DNA of 64,000 bases, from assembly GCA_035578905.1 (NCBI GenBank), contig JAQJVL010000545.1, forward strand, positions 465,001-529,000, in the 5' to 3' direction. Below, piece by piece: positions 1-12,686 of this stretch. The notes under the pieces are model-generated. The model had not been told where the DNA came from. It saw only the letters and a list, made by a program, of their open reading frames with translations, and did no database searches. Position 1 is the first letter of the stretch. Each line of letters begins with the position of its first letter. This stretch comes from Stictocephala bisonia (lineage: Eukaryota; Arthropoda; Insecta; Hemiptera; Membracidae). Position numbers and translations under genes: made by a program.

Positions 1-135
<135 letters not shown>

Positions 136-439
136 GCTCGATACACCTCGGCATTCGGCCACGGCATGTGACTTTTGACTCCAAATAAATATATTAACTG
201 AATAACGTAAAACGTTAAATTTATTTACAGTATCTCACTCACTCTACTTGCGTTGCGCCCATTTATTAATATAAATAATATCTAAGGGACTCATAGTATA
301 ATATTAAAAATGCATCAACCACATAGTAGCTGTGTTATGTGCGATCAATAATGTAATGCCAAACATACAAAATAAATATGTTTATTTATTTAAAAAAACA
401 GCTGTTGTTAATTTTCCAAAATCAACCCAATGTTGTCAA

Positions 440-624
440 TTATAGAACACTCTTTTAGGGTCGGTTTCTACCCCTTAGAAGCACCACTTTATCAAGAACA
501 AAGTACTTTAGTTGTCCTATTTAGGGCCTAAAGAATCAGTGTAAAAATTTCAGCTCTCTACCTACATGGGAAGCTGGAGAATTAGTGATGAGTGAGTGAG
601 TCAGTCAGCCAGGGTTTTGCCTTT

Positions 625-692
<68 letters not shown>
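440..692 (+). repeat. Possible dispersed-element tail ending in (TA)n
   Basis: A moderately GC-rich stretch carrying tandem GTGAGTGAGTCAGTCAG-like tetramers runs into a TTTTATATATA tract and then a pure (TA)n microsatellite at about 624-692. This looks like the 3' end of a dispersed element that finishes in a dinucleotide tail, but no second copy is visible in the window. The (TA)n itself is certain; the element assignment is only a guess. No gene is seen in 134-439. Confidence 0.35.
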
Positions 693-697
<5 letters not shown>

Positions 698-1487
698 GAT
701 ATAACATTTAATAAATATTAAGAAATATATAAGCAATTAATTAAACTAAGTTATGAGATCAGTACCATAGTTGTTAAAGACTCAGTTATTGCAATTATCA
801 ATGTACAAAGTAACTAGTACAGGACATCTCTTATAACAATATTGTTCAAATTTAATTTTTGTTTTTGAAAATAAACCTATTGTTCATTTGTTTATTATTC
901 AAGTTACAAGTTATTTTTGAACCTGATGAAACGTGATTGTCATATTAAACAGCAATACCTATAAAATTAGATAGTAGTTTTAAATAGTGTATATATTACA
1001 GGGAGAGTCGGTTATTTTGGATGGTTTTTAAATTTATAATTTGTTAACATACGCTTTACCAAATAAAACATTATTTCATTGGCATCACTGTATAGCTTAT
1101 ACACTGTTTTTATATATTATCATAAATTTGGATCAATACTTTGAAGAAAATCCGAAATTTTAAAGTGAGAACAATACATTACTGCTTCAAAAGACTTGAA
1201 ATAACTTGTCGATAAAGAAGAGACGTGATGACATTTTCTTGTTTACCTTCTGTTATTATAACACCACGATAACAAAGACTTATTTTACAAAAACATATAC
1301 GCACCCTTTAATATTTATTCAATTTTTGAGGGAATTTTGTTTATAATGAACGCAGTACTCAAGAGATACAATGAATGATGGCATAAATAAATACTCCAGG
1401 TGTTTATGTCAGGTTCTACGAGGCCTTGGTTACTTTGAAATGTAGCAATGCAAATTAAAGGGAGCTTTGAATACAGTTTATGACACG
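693..1487 (+). other. Upstream flank of Gr1
   Basis: No reading frame is supported here. The part from about 1200 onward aligns in inverted orientation with the sequence upstream of Gr2 (about 32540-32740). Examples are the stretch ending in TTACCTTCTGTT and the stretch containing CAGGTGTTTATGTCAGGTTC just before the coding region. It therefore belongs to the inverted duplication and may contain the receptor promoter, but I cannot point to a specific promoter element. Confidence 0.5.
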
Positions 1488-2642
1488 ATGAATGTGTTAC
1501 CAGGAAAGATGTGTAGAATTTTTCAATTGTCAGGCCTATTTCCAGCTAGATTGTATAATTTAAATGGCAGAAAAGTGTTTCAGGCTTGCCCAAGACTATA
1601 CCTCATCAGTTTGATTATAGTTTGCACTGAAATTTTACTGTCAGTTTGCTTAGTTTTTGTGGGAGTAACACAGTACTGTAAAAGTTGGCCATCCAAAGAT
1701 TTCGATTTACTGAGCTCGACAATCTATGAGCGAATCACACTTCAACTTTTCTCAATAGTAAACTTTATCGCTGTAAAAAATCAGCTCGATGGATTGATAA
1801 GTGTTTACGCTGACCTTCAAGTATTTAGTGATTTTTTTCATTCACCATCAAGAAACAGTAGCATTGTTATAAAAGGTATCATTATGGTCACAATATTGAT
1901 TTTAATCGATATTTTTTCAATAGTCAGCTCATGCTTCATGCACAAGTGCATTTTTATGACTGTGGCAAATCTAAACTGGGCACAAAACTTGGTTGTGTTT
2001 TCAATGGTCTGGCAGTTTCACCACATATGTGAAGTTTGTGCAGAATACTTCCGAACTATCAACAATGAGATACAACAGGAAATGGACTGGCATTGTTGTG
2101 ATCTCTTGTTTACAGACATTCAGGGTTACCTGCCCAGAGGAAAGCCAATAAAACCCAACATGTTAGTAATTTCCAAGTTCAAGACCCTAGCAGAAATGTA
2201 CTGGCAACTTTGTGACACAGTACAACAAGTCAACTCATTCTTCAATCGACAACTTATCGTTGCCGTATCTTATTTGTTTGTTGGTATTGTATTCGGTCTC
2301 CAAAGGCTTGTTGTCGATCTAGATAATAGTGATAGTATATTGGTGGTCATACAAGTAATTTGGGCTTGTTTTGAATTCCTTCAACTTGTAATGCTTACTT
2401 GGACCAGTGACGATGTCACAAATGCTGCTGAAGAAACTGCTGTAATGGTCTGCAAGTATATGAATAAGGAAATGGACTCAGAAGTAAGGAATGAGCTGGA
2501 AATATTCCTCCTTCAATTGCTTCACCACAATGCAAGATTCTCCGCTCTTGGTTTCTTCCCGATCCACCGTCATATACTGACTACTATTGCAGGCGCAGTG
2601 ACAACCTATTTGGTCATCTTGATCCAAATTCAACAAGATTAA
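1488..2642 (+). CDS. Gustatory receptor, 7tm_7 family (Gr1), intact
   Basis: The predicted product is an insect gustatory receptor, a seven-transmembrane ligand-gated channel subunit of the dendritic membrane of chemosensory neurons. The frame is 384 aa from the ATG at 1488 (MNVLPGKMC). Upstream codons in frame offer only non-ATG starts, and the Gr2 and Gr3 paralogues align from the same Met. Hydrophobic segments lie near residues 38-62, 78-97, 126-151, 154-182, 258-278, 284-307 and 350-381. The last carries the family signature TYLVILIQ near the C-terminus. Length is typical for the family. No intron is needed, whereas many insect Grs have 3' introns. It is very similar to Gr2 on the opposite strand. 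Family assignment is secure; the ligand is unknown. Confidence 0.93.
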   Translation: MNVLPGKMCRIFQLSGLFPARLYNLNGRKVFQACPRLYLISLIIVCTEILLSVCLVFVGVTQYCKSWPSKDFDLLSSTIYERITLQLFSIVNFIAVKNQLDGLISVYADLQVFSDFFHSPSRNSSIVIKGIIMVTILILIDIFSIVSSCFMHKCIFMTVANLNWAQNLVVFSMVWQFHHICEVCAEYFRTINNEIQQEMDWHCCDLLFTDIQGYLPRGKPIKPNMLVISKFKTLAEMYWQLCDTVQQVNSFFNRQLIVAVSYLFVGIVFGLQRLVVDLDNSDSILVVIQVIWACFEFLQLVMLTWTSDDVTNAAEETAVMVCKYMNKEMDSEVRNELEIFLLQLLHHNARFSALGFFPIHRHILTTIAGAVTTYLVILIQIQQD

Positions 2643-3135
2643 TGTAGTTTATTGTCTAATGGACCCTACTGAAACATATTAGTATCTGTTTATTGTTTGT
2701 TGGGTAGTTGATAAATTACTGAATAATTGTTTGAGGCATCATAATTGTTATGATATGTGTACGATTTGTCTTATAATTGTATAAAATATAATTAAAGTGA
2801 TACTATTTATCGTAATGAAATTAGTTGTGTCAAAATTCGAATTAATACCTTATTGTAATAATAAAGTAAACTAATATGTTATTATTGCACAGTATATCAG
2901 AAAAGTAATTAAATTTTGTTTCAAGCTAAGGAAAAACTATTATATGTTGTAAAAATTGTTGTTTTATTGCATATTTATGTAATACGTATTTTATTGTATA
3001 ATATTTCATGTACTGAATATTTCTGTAAATATCAAGATAAAATGAAATATACAACATTTATTTGTAAAAACCCACGTATGCATTTAGTTTTATTTTCCCG
3101 GTCATGAAGATATTAAAAATAAGAATAAAAACCTT
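2643..3135 (+). other. 3' flank of Gr1, conserved with Gr2
   Basis: This AT-rich stretch has no supported gene. A short frame at 2916-3107 looks incidental. It aligns in inverted orientation with 30850-31352 downstream of Gr2, including the segment around GAGGCATCATAATTGTTATGA and the AATATTTCTGTAAATAT region. AATAAAG-like polyadenylation signals occur near 2860. It is part of the inverted duplication. Confidence 0.6.
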
Positions 3136-4915
3136 TAACGAGATAATTGAACATAAACACTGTGCCAGTAATGAGACTTCTACAGTAAAGTATAATGAAC
3201 TTATGTTAATGATATTTTAAAACTTAAATCCTGGGCCAGTAATGGAACTTTTTCTAGTAAAATAATATGAGTTTAAGATAATGATATTATACGACATAAA
3301 CACTGGGTTAGTAATGAGACTTCTACAGTAAAATATAATGAACATATGTTAATGATATTTTAAAACTTAAATCCTGGGCCAGTAATGGAACTTTTTCTAG
3401 TAAAATAATATGAGTTTAAGATAATGATATTATACGACATAAACACTGGGTTAGTAATGAGACTTCTACAGTAAAATATAATGAACTTATGTTAATGATA
3501 TTTTAAAACTTAAATCCTGGGCCAGTAATGGAACTTTTTCTAGTAAAATAATATGAGTTTAAGATAATGATATTATACGACATAAACACTGGATTAGTAA
3601 TGAGACTTCTACAGTAAAATATAATGAACTTATGTTAATGATATTTTAAAACTTAAATCCTGGGCCAGTAATGGAACTTTTTCTAGTAAAATAATATGAG
3701 TTTAAGATAATGATATTATACGACATAAACACTGGGTTAGTAATGAGACTTCTACAGTAAAATATAATGAACTTATGTTAATGGTATTTTAAAACTTAAA
3801 TTCTGGGCCAGTAATGGAACTTTTTCTAGTAAAATAATATGAGATAATATGAGTTTAAGATAATGATATTATACGACATTAACACTGGGTTAGTAATGAG
3901 ACTTCTACAGTAAAATATAATGAACTTATGTTAATGGTATTTTAAAACTTAAATTCTGGGCCAGTAATGGAACTTTTTCTAGTAAAATAATATGAGTTTA
4001 AGATAATGATATTATACGACATAAACACTGGGTTAGTAATGAGACTTCTACAGTTAAATATAATGAACTTATGTTAATGATATTTTAAAACTTAAATCCT
4101 GGGCCAGTAATGGAACTTTTTCTAGTAAAATAATATGAGTTTAAGATAATGATATTATACGACATAAACACTGGGTTAGTAATGAGACTTCTACAGTAAA
4201 ATATAATGAACTTATGTTAATGATATTTTAAAACTTAAATCCTGGGCCAGTAATGGAACTTTTTCTAGTAAAATAATATGAGTTTAAGATAATGATATTA
4301 TACGACATAAACACTGGATTAGTAATGAGACTTCTACAGTAAAATATAATGAACTTATGTTAATGATATTTTAAAACTTAAATCCTGGGCCAGTAATGGA
4401 ACTTTTTATAGTAAAATAATATGAGTTTAAGATAATGATATTATACGACATAAACACTGGGTTAGTAATGAGACTTCTACAGTAAAATATAATGAACTTA
4501 TGTTAATGGTATTTTAAAACTTAAATTCTGGGCCAGTAATGGAACTTTTTATAGTAAAATAATATGAGTTTAAGATAATGATATTATACGACATAAACAC
4601 TGGGTTAGTAATGAGACTTCTACAGTAAAATATAATGAACTTATGTTAATGGTATTTTAAAACTTAAATTCTGGGCCAGTAATGGAAATTTGTCTAGTAA
4701 AATAATATGAGTTTAAGATAATGATATTATACGACATAAACACTGGGTTAGTAATGAGACTTCTACAGTAAAATATAATGAACTTATATTAATGGTATTT
4801 TAAAACTAAAACCCTGGGCCAGTAATGGAAATTTTTCTAGTAAAATAATATGAGTTTAAGATAATGATATTATACGACATAAACACTAGGTTAGTAATGA
4901 GACTTCTACAGTAAA
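3136..4915 (+). repeat. Satellite array A, 143-bp higher-order dimer
   Basis: About 12 copies of a 143-bp unit are present; for example ACGACAT recurs at 3291, 3434 and 3577. Each unit contains two diverged half-units of about 71-72 bp. Both halves contain TAATGATATT, an xxTGGGxxAGTAATG core and AGTAAAATA. The unit matches, in the opposite orientation, the 72-bp monomer of the array at 28570-30850. Both arrays sit about 500 bp downstream of a near-identical receptor gene. One unit near 3838 has a short internal duplication (ATATGAGATAATATGAG). Confidence 0.95.
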
Positions 4916-5099
4916 CTAAAGTTAACTTATGGTAATGATATTCTACAACATTCTACGGTAAAAGATAATGATATAATACAACAGAAACACTGGATCAGTA
5001 ATGGGACGTTCTACAATATTGTAAACTAATCCTGTTACTGTTGTATTATATTTTATCCACTATAGATAGCATATTTGGAAATATAAACAGCGATAAACG

Positions 5100-5260
5100 A
5101 GTATATTACAGTAATAATCTCATTGGCCAAAACTTCAGACTGCGGAGGGCAAAGTCCAAGGTTCGAATACCCACTGAGCCAACGGTCAGTACTTCACTCG
5201 TTGAGTAAAGTTCACGCACAGGCCTGTAGGCCCATGTGAATTGGTGATGAAGTTTTAAAT
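5100..5260 (+). repeat. Possible SINE-like fragment
   Basis: A locally GC-richer segment contains a B-box-like GGTTCGAATACCC near 5160. It is followed by a non-tRNA body containing the small inverted motif GGCCTGTAGGCCC. No convincing A box is visible, so this is only a suggestion of a tRNA-derived SINE. Confidence 0.3.
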
Positions 5261-8200
5261 TTAAAAAAAGTCGAGGACGTTATTTTTTACCTACGGGTTA
5301 AATATCACTTAATGTAATGAAACACAAAGCTCTGGGTATAAAAATCAAGATGCTTATTTGGTGTTTCTAAGAACATGTTAAATTTAATCTGAACTTTTCT
5401 GAAAAGGGGCTATAAGGTATGTCCTTTTGACAGATTTTAAATTCTCACTTAAATATTGTTAGATGCTAATCAAATGCAGACTATCACAAATGTTACGCTA
5501 TTTCTACTATTTATTTAATGAATACGCAAGTGGACCAACGTGTTGTATCATGTATGAATGATTCTTTCATTTGGAGAATGTTGATATTGTACATTATGAA
5601 CAACGAAGACTTATAATTTCTAAGGATATATACGTGAGATACCTTTACAAATTAAACATGCTATAGGACAAGATCCGTTGCATATCAAATAACAGAAAAC
5701 CAACACCTTCCTTTTTCTGCTGTTTCTAGTTTTTTTTCTTTTTTTTTCAAACAGGACAGCAAACATATGAGTTTATTTCAGTAGTAAAGTTTCGCAAATA
5801 TACTTTTTCACTATATTTTTTCTTTCTGGAAACTATGATAAATAATAAATCATAATATAGAAGATAAAAGTAATTGATTCGTTTTCATACAGTGCCATCC
5901 ATTTTTTTGTATCAGCTTACACCTGTTATTTCACACATTTTTTTAGGAAGCGTAGATTTATTGACTGTCGTCCTCAGTGTGTGTTTGTGTTTTCTGCTCT
6001 TTTAAATATTGTATTGTGCTTGAGTACCGTTTTGTTTATAATTAAATAATTGTTTTGGGATCATTAACAGACAGGAATACTGAAAAATCAGAATAGTGGT
6101 CTGCGCGAAAATGACATGTCGCAATGATTGGGTGAGTGTGGACAAAATAACGCAAAGCATCGCAATTTTCACTATTTGACTGGAAATAGTGTTTTTTAAT
6201 TTTTTTGTATTTTAATTTTTACTATTGTTTGAAGTAATTTATTTAATACATTTAATATTTGATACCTATAAATAGGTCGTCCTATGGGATTGACTACGGG
6301 TATACACACCTGTAATCAATATTCCAATAATCGATTTTGGAATCGAATTGTTTTGGATAAGAAAACTATATTCACTATACCTAATGATTGCAAATAACCC
6401 TTAAAACAATAGATTAGAGTGCATTTTGAAGTTGTATTTAGATATAAAACTAACTTTAATGATATTTACTTTAACAATAATGATTGTTTCCTTATTATTT
6501 TTAAATGAAATGTGTCAAATATGGTTAGTTTAGTGTGACTTTAAGGGTATAAACACGTAAACTGTTATTGTTTAGTGAAATTTAATGTAAGACGTTAAGA
6601 ATTGAGGCATACAAATGATCTGTCACTTGAAATTGAAACCATGTCGATTTTAGGTAACCAACGGTTCCATCGGTATTAGTAATTAGAGACAAAATATTCA
6701 TGTCCTTCAAGGAGTGAGGCAGATCGATTCATTCTTAAAAAGTATATACATATAAAATATGAGTACTAGTTATTCCAAGAAATGTTTATAAAATATTGTA
6801 CACAGACAGGTGATCGTTAATATATTTTAACAGCTGTTATTGTAACTAAAGTGTATCTTAAGGAACAACAACTAAAGGCATTTATTTAAGTTTGTACACC
6901 ATTCCAGAATTCTCTTTTACATACACGACAAATGACAAGACGTATTGTGTATTACAGGTCTTGGAAAAATAATCATGATGTATTAATTTTGAGCTACTTA
7001 TTATTAATATTATTATTTTATGGAATGGGGGCTAAGGTGAATGCTTACCTCGTTTTTTAAAAATTTTTATTCATCTGCTGTTCCGGTCGTTTGGAAATCC
7101 CGTAAAGCCTTTTGGAATAAAAATTGGAAAATAAAGTAAAGGTCAAAAGAGCGTAAAAAAATACTCTCCTCCCAGCTGGTGAAGGAAACTATGTATAAGC
7201 CAACACCTATGTTCATCCAAACGAATTTTAATCAATTTAATATATGCCAATCAAATTACATTTTATGGTTTCTCAGATGTACAGCATTATATTGTATTTG
7301 ATTTTGATGCAGCAGTTTTTTTTTATATATTTTGTAGGTTACTTGTATATTTTATTCCGTTTTCTGAACTGTATTAAATATTGTTTATTGTTGTACACAC
7401 TCTCGTTAAATTTTATCTTTACGATCTGTCGTTGCAAAATTAGTTCCTACTACAAAAGGTTTCTAATAGTACATAAAACGTAGTTCCTGACTTCCTACTG
7501 CTTAGCTTATTACTTGTTGGTGCAAGTTGCAATGAAATAATTGTTACGTAAGAAAATTTAAATATAAGTCCAAAAAGAGATAATATTACTTTGATCAATT
7601 TTAAGCAAAAAACGTGCAGTGTATTTCATTCTAATTATTAGCTTAGTTACTAACAAAAATCAATGTGAACATTGTTTGCAAGATTTATAAGTATAAAATG
7701 TAGTTGTAATTACTTGACGTGGAATTTAAATATGTATGTTACATGTTCGAATAAAGATTTTGAATTTAAATTTGAACATTGTTTATGTGTACATTCTAAT
7801 CCTTTACAGCATACCTAATTCGGTGTTCTTTATTCTTCATAACATACTCATTCGTCTACATACAAAGTGTCTACAGTCGTGTTCTACATACTACTCATTC
7901 GACAGAGGACATTTTTTGGATCATAGTTATGAATTGGTTTAAATAGGTTTTATTCGTTTTTCCTGTACATAAAAAGTACTTAAATTATTATCTCTGCAGA
8001 ATAATTTTTGGAAACAGTGTCAAAAGCTAACAGTATCTGAGAATAATTCATAACAATTACAGATAAACTAAATAATGTGTATATATTGCTAATCTCCTCG
8101 CTTAACTATTTTCAGTAATTTGTGAACTATCCGCTTTGCAGTGCTTAGAAATATGTGGACTAAGCGTGGTTGTCATGCCAGTCCTGAGTTAGGTTTGATT

Positions 8201-8585
8201 TAGTCCACAGAGGGCCAAAACAGGTAAGTGAATGATGTTTTTTCTGCCTTCCTTTCGTCCAATACGGCAGATCTGCAAGTATAAACGTGCATTTTAGTAG
8301 ACCTACACGTTCCAGATAAACAACACAGTTTTTCCTATACCAAGAGCAATCTTTGTGAAGTCAATTACCTGTAGTAAAAATGTTATAATCAAGGCCTCTA
8401 ACTATCCTAGTGCTAAGAATATCTGCTAATCTAGGGTTAAAATAAAGGGAGGTCCGGCAAAATTTAGCCGGAGAATTTTGCAGTGCAATAAATCAATATA
8501 CTGTAATGCAGTCAAAATGCCACTGGATCTAGAGGGGGGAAACGCTAGTGGGGGGGAAATAGCTTGTTATTTGAAACTTAAAAGT
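5261..8585. other. Intergenic, no gene recognised
   Basis: This is AT-rich sequence without a supported coding region. Short frames at 7244-7483 and 7736-7942 have composition typical of random AT-rich translation and no recognisable domain. No inverted repeats with target duplications were noticed. Confidence 0.5.
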
Positions 8586-8589
8586 TAAA

Positions 8590-8745
8590 TTTAACAAAAA
8601 TGTTAAAGGATGTCTTATTATACCAGCTGAAGTTAGGGCTAAGAACACTCCCTAACACTCGGAGACCAACGACTCAAAGGTAACTTCCAAACCACCACCA
8701 GAGACTGGGCAGACGGGTTGCGTGTAGTGACAAAATGATAAGATA
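8590..8745 (+). repeat. Dispersed repeat, copy A
   Basis: The stretch beginning TACCAGCTGAAGTTAGGG and ending with GGGTTGCGTGTAGTGAC matches 58030-58160 in the same orientation, with moderate divergence. This shows an interspersed repeat family. It has no coding capacity and may be a SINE or MITE. Its boundaries are approximate because the left side is diverged and the right side runs into a tandem array. Confidence 0.6.
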
Positions 8746-9215
8746 GATGACCAGCCTTAATTCCTAGACAACTAAAACTAAAAGTAGCAAGTAACACAAG
8801 ACAGGCGTACACGGTTCAGAAATAAATGACCAGCCTTCATTCCTAGACAACTAAAACTAAAAGTAGCAAGTAACACAAGACAGGCGTACACGGTTCAAAA
8901 ATAGATGACCAGCCTTCATTCCTGGACAACTAAAACTAAAAGTAGCAAGTAACACAAGACAGGCGTACACGGTTCAAAAATAGATGACCAGCCTTCATTC
9001 CTAGACAACTAAAACTAAAAGTAGCAAGTAACACAAGACAGGCGTACACGGTTCAAAAATAGCAAGTAACACAAGACAGGCGTACACGGTTCAAAAATAG
9101 CAAGTAACACAAGACAGGCGTACACGGTTCAAAAATAGCGAGTAACACAAGACAGGCGTACAAGGTTCAAAAATAGCAAGTAACACAAGACAGGCGTACA
9201 CGGTTCAAAAATAAA
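8746..9215 (+). repeat. 79-bp array passing into a 38-bp array
   Basis: Four units of 79 bp (CCAGCCTT recurs at 8751, 8830, 8909 and 8988) are followed by about four more copies of only the last 38 bp of the unit (AGCAAGTAACACAAGACAGG...). The short array arose by amplification of part of the long unit. Neither period is a multiple of three, and no coding frame is implied. Confidence 0.95.
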
Positions 9216-9329
9216 TCTCATGAAGGTAATTAACAAAATGTGGACTAACAATCCCTAATTAATTGTTTGCGTTTAAAAGGGTAAGGGAGCGTGTGAACAC
9301 TGATTAGTATAATTAGTATATATACGTTT

Positions 9330-10930
9330 AACGTCGTAAATGGTTTTAAAAGGATTAAAGGACCATCTATCGTCGCATGTAGTTTGTATAGGGTTAGAGG
9401 GTCATTTAAAGTCGTATGTAGTTTGAATAAGGTGAGAGGGCCATTCAACGTTGCATGTAGTTTGAATAGGGTTAGAGGGTCATTTAAGGTCGTATGTAGT
9501 TTGAATAAGGTGAGAGGGCCATTCAACGTTGCATGTAGTTTGAATAGGGTTAGAGGGTCATTTAAAGTCGTATGTAGTTTGAATAAGGTGAGAGGGCCAT
9601 TCAACGTTGCATGTAGTTTGAATAGGGTTAGAGGGTCATTTAAAGTCGTATGTAGTTTGAATAAGGTAAAAGGGCCATTCAACGTTGCATGTAGTTTGAA
9701 TAGGGTTAGATGGTCATTTAAAGTCGTATGTAGTTTGAATAAAGTGAGAGGGCCATTCAACGTTGCATGTAGTTTGAATAGGGTTAGAGGGTCATTTAAA
9801 GTCGTATGTAGTTTGAATAAGGTAAAAGGGCCATTCAACGTTGCATGTAGTTTGAATAGGGTTAGATGGTCATTTAAAGTCGTATGTAGTTTGAATAAAG
9901 TGAGAGGGCCATTCAACGTTGCATGTAGTTTGAATAGGGTTAGAGGGTCATTTAAAGTCGTATGTAGTTTGAATAAGGTGAGAGGGCCATTCAACGTTGC
10001 ATGTAGTTTGAATAGGGTTAGAGGGTCATTTAAAGTCGTATGTAGTTTGAATAAGGTGAGAGGGCCATTCAACGTTGCATGTAGTTTGAATAGGGTTAGA
10101 GGGTCATTTAAAGTCGTATGTAGTTTGAATAAGGTGAGAGGGCCATTCAACGTTGCATGTAGTTTGAATAGGGTTAGAGGGTCATTTAAAGTCGTATGTA
10201 GTTTGAATAAGGTAAAAGGGCCATTCAACGTTGCATGTAGTTTGAATAGGGTTAGATGGTCATTTAAAGTCGTATGTAGTTTGAATAAAGTGAGAGGGCC
10301 ATTCAACGTTGCATGTAGTTTGAATAGGGTTAGAGGGTCATTTAAAGTCGTATGTAGTTTGAATAAGGTGAGAGGGCCATTCAACGTTGCATGTAGTTTG
10401 AATAGGGTTAGAGGGTCATTTAAAGACATATGTAGTTTGAATAAGGTGAGAGGGCCATTCAACGTTGCATGTAGTTTGAATAGGGTTAGAGGGTCATTTA
10501 AAGTCGTATGTAGTTTGAATAAGGTAAAAGGGCCATTCAACGTTGCATGTAGTTTGAATAGGGTTAGATGGTCATCTAACATCGTTTGTAGTTTGGTTAG
10601 AGGATCATTTTCGGTCGTATGTATTTTGAATAGGGGTCAAGGGCCATTTAAATTCGTGCGTTTTTATTTGGTTAAAGTTCTATCTAACGTCGTTTGTAGT
10701 TAGAACAGACTACCTAACGTTGAAAGTTGTTTGAATAGGGTTGAAGGGATATTTAATGTTGTATGAAGTTTTAATAGGGTTAAAGGACCATCTAAGGTTG
10801 AAAGTAGTTTAAATAAGGTTAAATGACCTTCTAACGTCGTATATAGTTTGAACAGTGTTAAAGGGCCGTCTAACGTTGTAAGTGGTTTCAATAGGTTTAA
10901 AGGACCATTAAATGTCGTACAGTACAATTT
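9330..10930. repeat. 39-bp minisatellite (78-bp alternating dimer), open on both strands
   Basis: Around 35 tandem 39-bp monomers (13 codons) run from about 9380 to 10580, with decayed copies to about 10930. Monomers alternate between a GGGTCATTTAAAGTCGTATG type and a GGCCATTCAACGTTGCATG type, giving a 78-bp higher-order unit. Because 39 is a multiple of three, long frames stay open on both strands: 439 aa on plus at 9384-10703 and 445 aa on minus at 9245-10582. Neither has a known domain, and I treat both as consequences of the repeat. Confidence 0.95.
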
Positions 10931-11104
10931 TTTTAACCGTATACTTGGCAGTGCAATACTAACCTAAACCAATGAATTCAGGCCGATGAATCATTCCCGA
11001 ATCGAGTGACCTAATTTGAGGGAAAGTTTGTAACATGCGCTTTACTACGATACTCTTCCTCACCCCTCGCCTACCACCACTTCCAGAGACCTATTCTACC
11101 ATTA

Positions 11105-11400
11105 TAAAAATTCAACTGTAAGTAATTTGAATAGGGTTAACGCACGATCTAACGCCGTATATAATTTGTATATAGTTAAAAGACCATCTTATGTTGTGTG
11201 TAGTTTGAATGTGTAGGATTAAAGGACTATATAATGTCTAAGTCGTTTGAATAGGGTAAAGGGCCAATTAACATAGGTTGTAGTTTGAATAGGGTTACAA
11301 GAGCATCCGATTCAATAGGCAATTGAATAGGGTTAAAGGACTATTTAACGTCGTACGTAGTTTCAATAGAGTTAAAAGGAACATCTACAGTTTACATAGA
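11105..11400 (+). repeat. Decayed outlier copies of the 39-bp minisatellite
   Basis: Several degenerate monomers of the GTAGTTTGAATAGGGTTAA type continue after a roughly 170-bp unrelated insert (10940-11100). Either the array once extended further, or the insert split it. Confidence 0.75.
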
Positions 11401-12678
11401 CTGAAAGTATAGATCTACGAAGTAAACAATGAAACACCCTCTTTTGTTGTAAATTTATAATATTCAAATTTGCTGTCTTTTAGGATGAAATATCATCAAA
11501 CAGGAACATTGGGCAATTAATGAGTCTTTCTACAGGAAAATATAATAACGTATGATTTATTTTATTTTTTTATTTATTACTTTTAAGTGAGTACAAAATC
11601 TAGGCCTCACCAAGTTATGCAAAACTTGTCGGTAAGGTCCTAAAGTAAATAAGAAATAAAAAACGTAGTACAAAAAATACATGCATATATACATAGGCTA
11701 TATATATTTCATAATGTTATTTATTAGTAATTATTGGGTGGTTTAGGGCAGGTACCTATTTTAACAAAATAAAAATGCACCTTATAATATGACAAAACTA
11801 TGCATTACAATAGAAGGTATGAATACAATAACTGCAGAATATGGCTACACCAGATATGCCTGGTGAAAGTTTGTAGATAATTTTATCCTATTTGCCAAAA
11901 CATTCCTGCTCTCTACTCTATGCCCTATTCCCTCAACAACACTTAGATCGGCAGTGGGTGAAGTGTAATGTTGTACTGTAAACAAACACAAGGTGATACA
12001 ACCTTAGCGTGTTTTCTTACTGTAATTTAACTATTGAAAATACTATTTGAGTTCTAAAACGGATATATGTTTGATTTGTAAAATTAATTGAACAGTGCAG
12101 TGTATTTGATGTGTTAATGTCATATTTATTATTTGGTACATTACCCGTTTCTGGGTCAATGTTTATCTAGGCTGTATAATTATGGTAAATAGTCCCTTTC
12201 AGTGCACCTTTTCTTCCAAGAAAAAACCGTTAGAATGAATGATGAATTTACAAAAGAAACACAAAAAATAATCTAAATTAACCTGTATTTTTGAAGTTAC
12301 ATTACTCAAACAATATTGTAAGGTGATTTTGTTCTGTATTCAATTGGTGTGATAGTGAAGTGATTATGTGAATAGCAGGAAATAATGTATATATCAGTGA
12401 GTTGTTCTGTTATTGTGATTACGATGAGAAATGCAGAGAAATAGAGAGAACATTTATTTATATGGCCTAGTGAGTGTAAAAGAATCAGAGCTAGATCAAC
12501 CAGAGCCTTCAACTTATTACTCAGGTTAATAACTTATTATATCATTATCATTTGTCATTTTATATATATATATCCATTGTTGTGTTTGACCAAAAAATTA
12601 AATTTAATCAATAACATTTTGGTTTTTATATAGTTGAATTTAATATTGTAATTTTTTACAGAAATATATAGTACAAGA
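11401..12678. other. Intergenic with a possible LINE 3' remnant
   Basis: At 11550-11680 a T-rich/TTTA-rich tract is followed by a non-repetitive segment. The style resembles the 3' ends of the minus-strand non-LTR elements at 16987 and 49629, so it may be a truncated 3' end. No reading frame is recognised. The short frame at 12306-12512 has no support. Confidence 0.3.
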
Positions 12679-12686
12679 AATCATAC

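Noticed and set aside
9245..10703. Long reading frames of about 440 codons on both strands read as genes
   Set aside because: They are composed only of 13-residue repeats dictated by a 39-bp minisatellite, with no unique domain, signal peptide or splice evidence.
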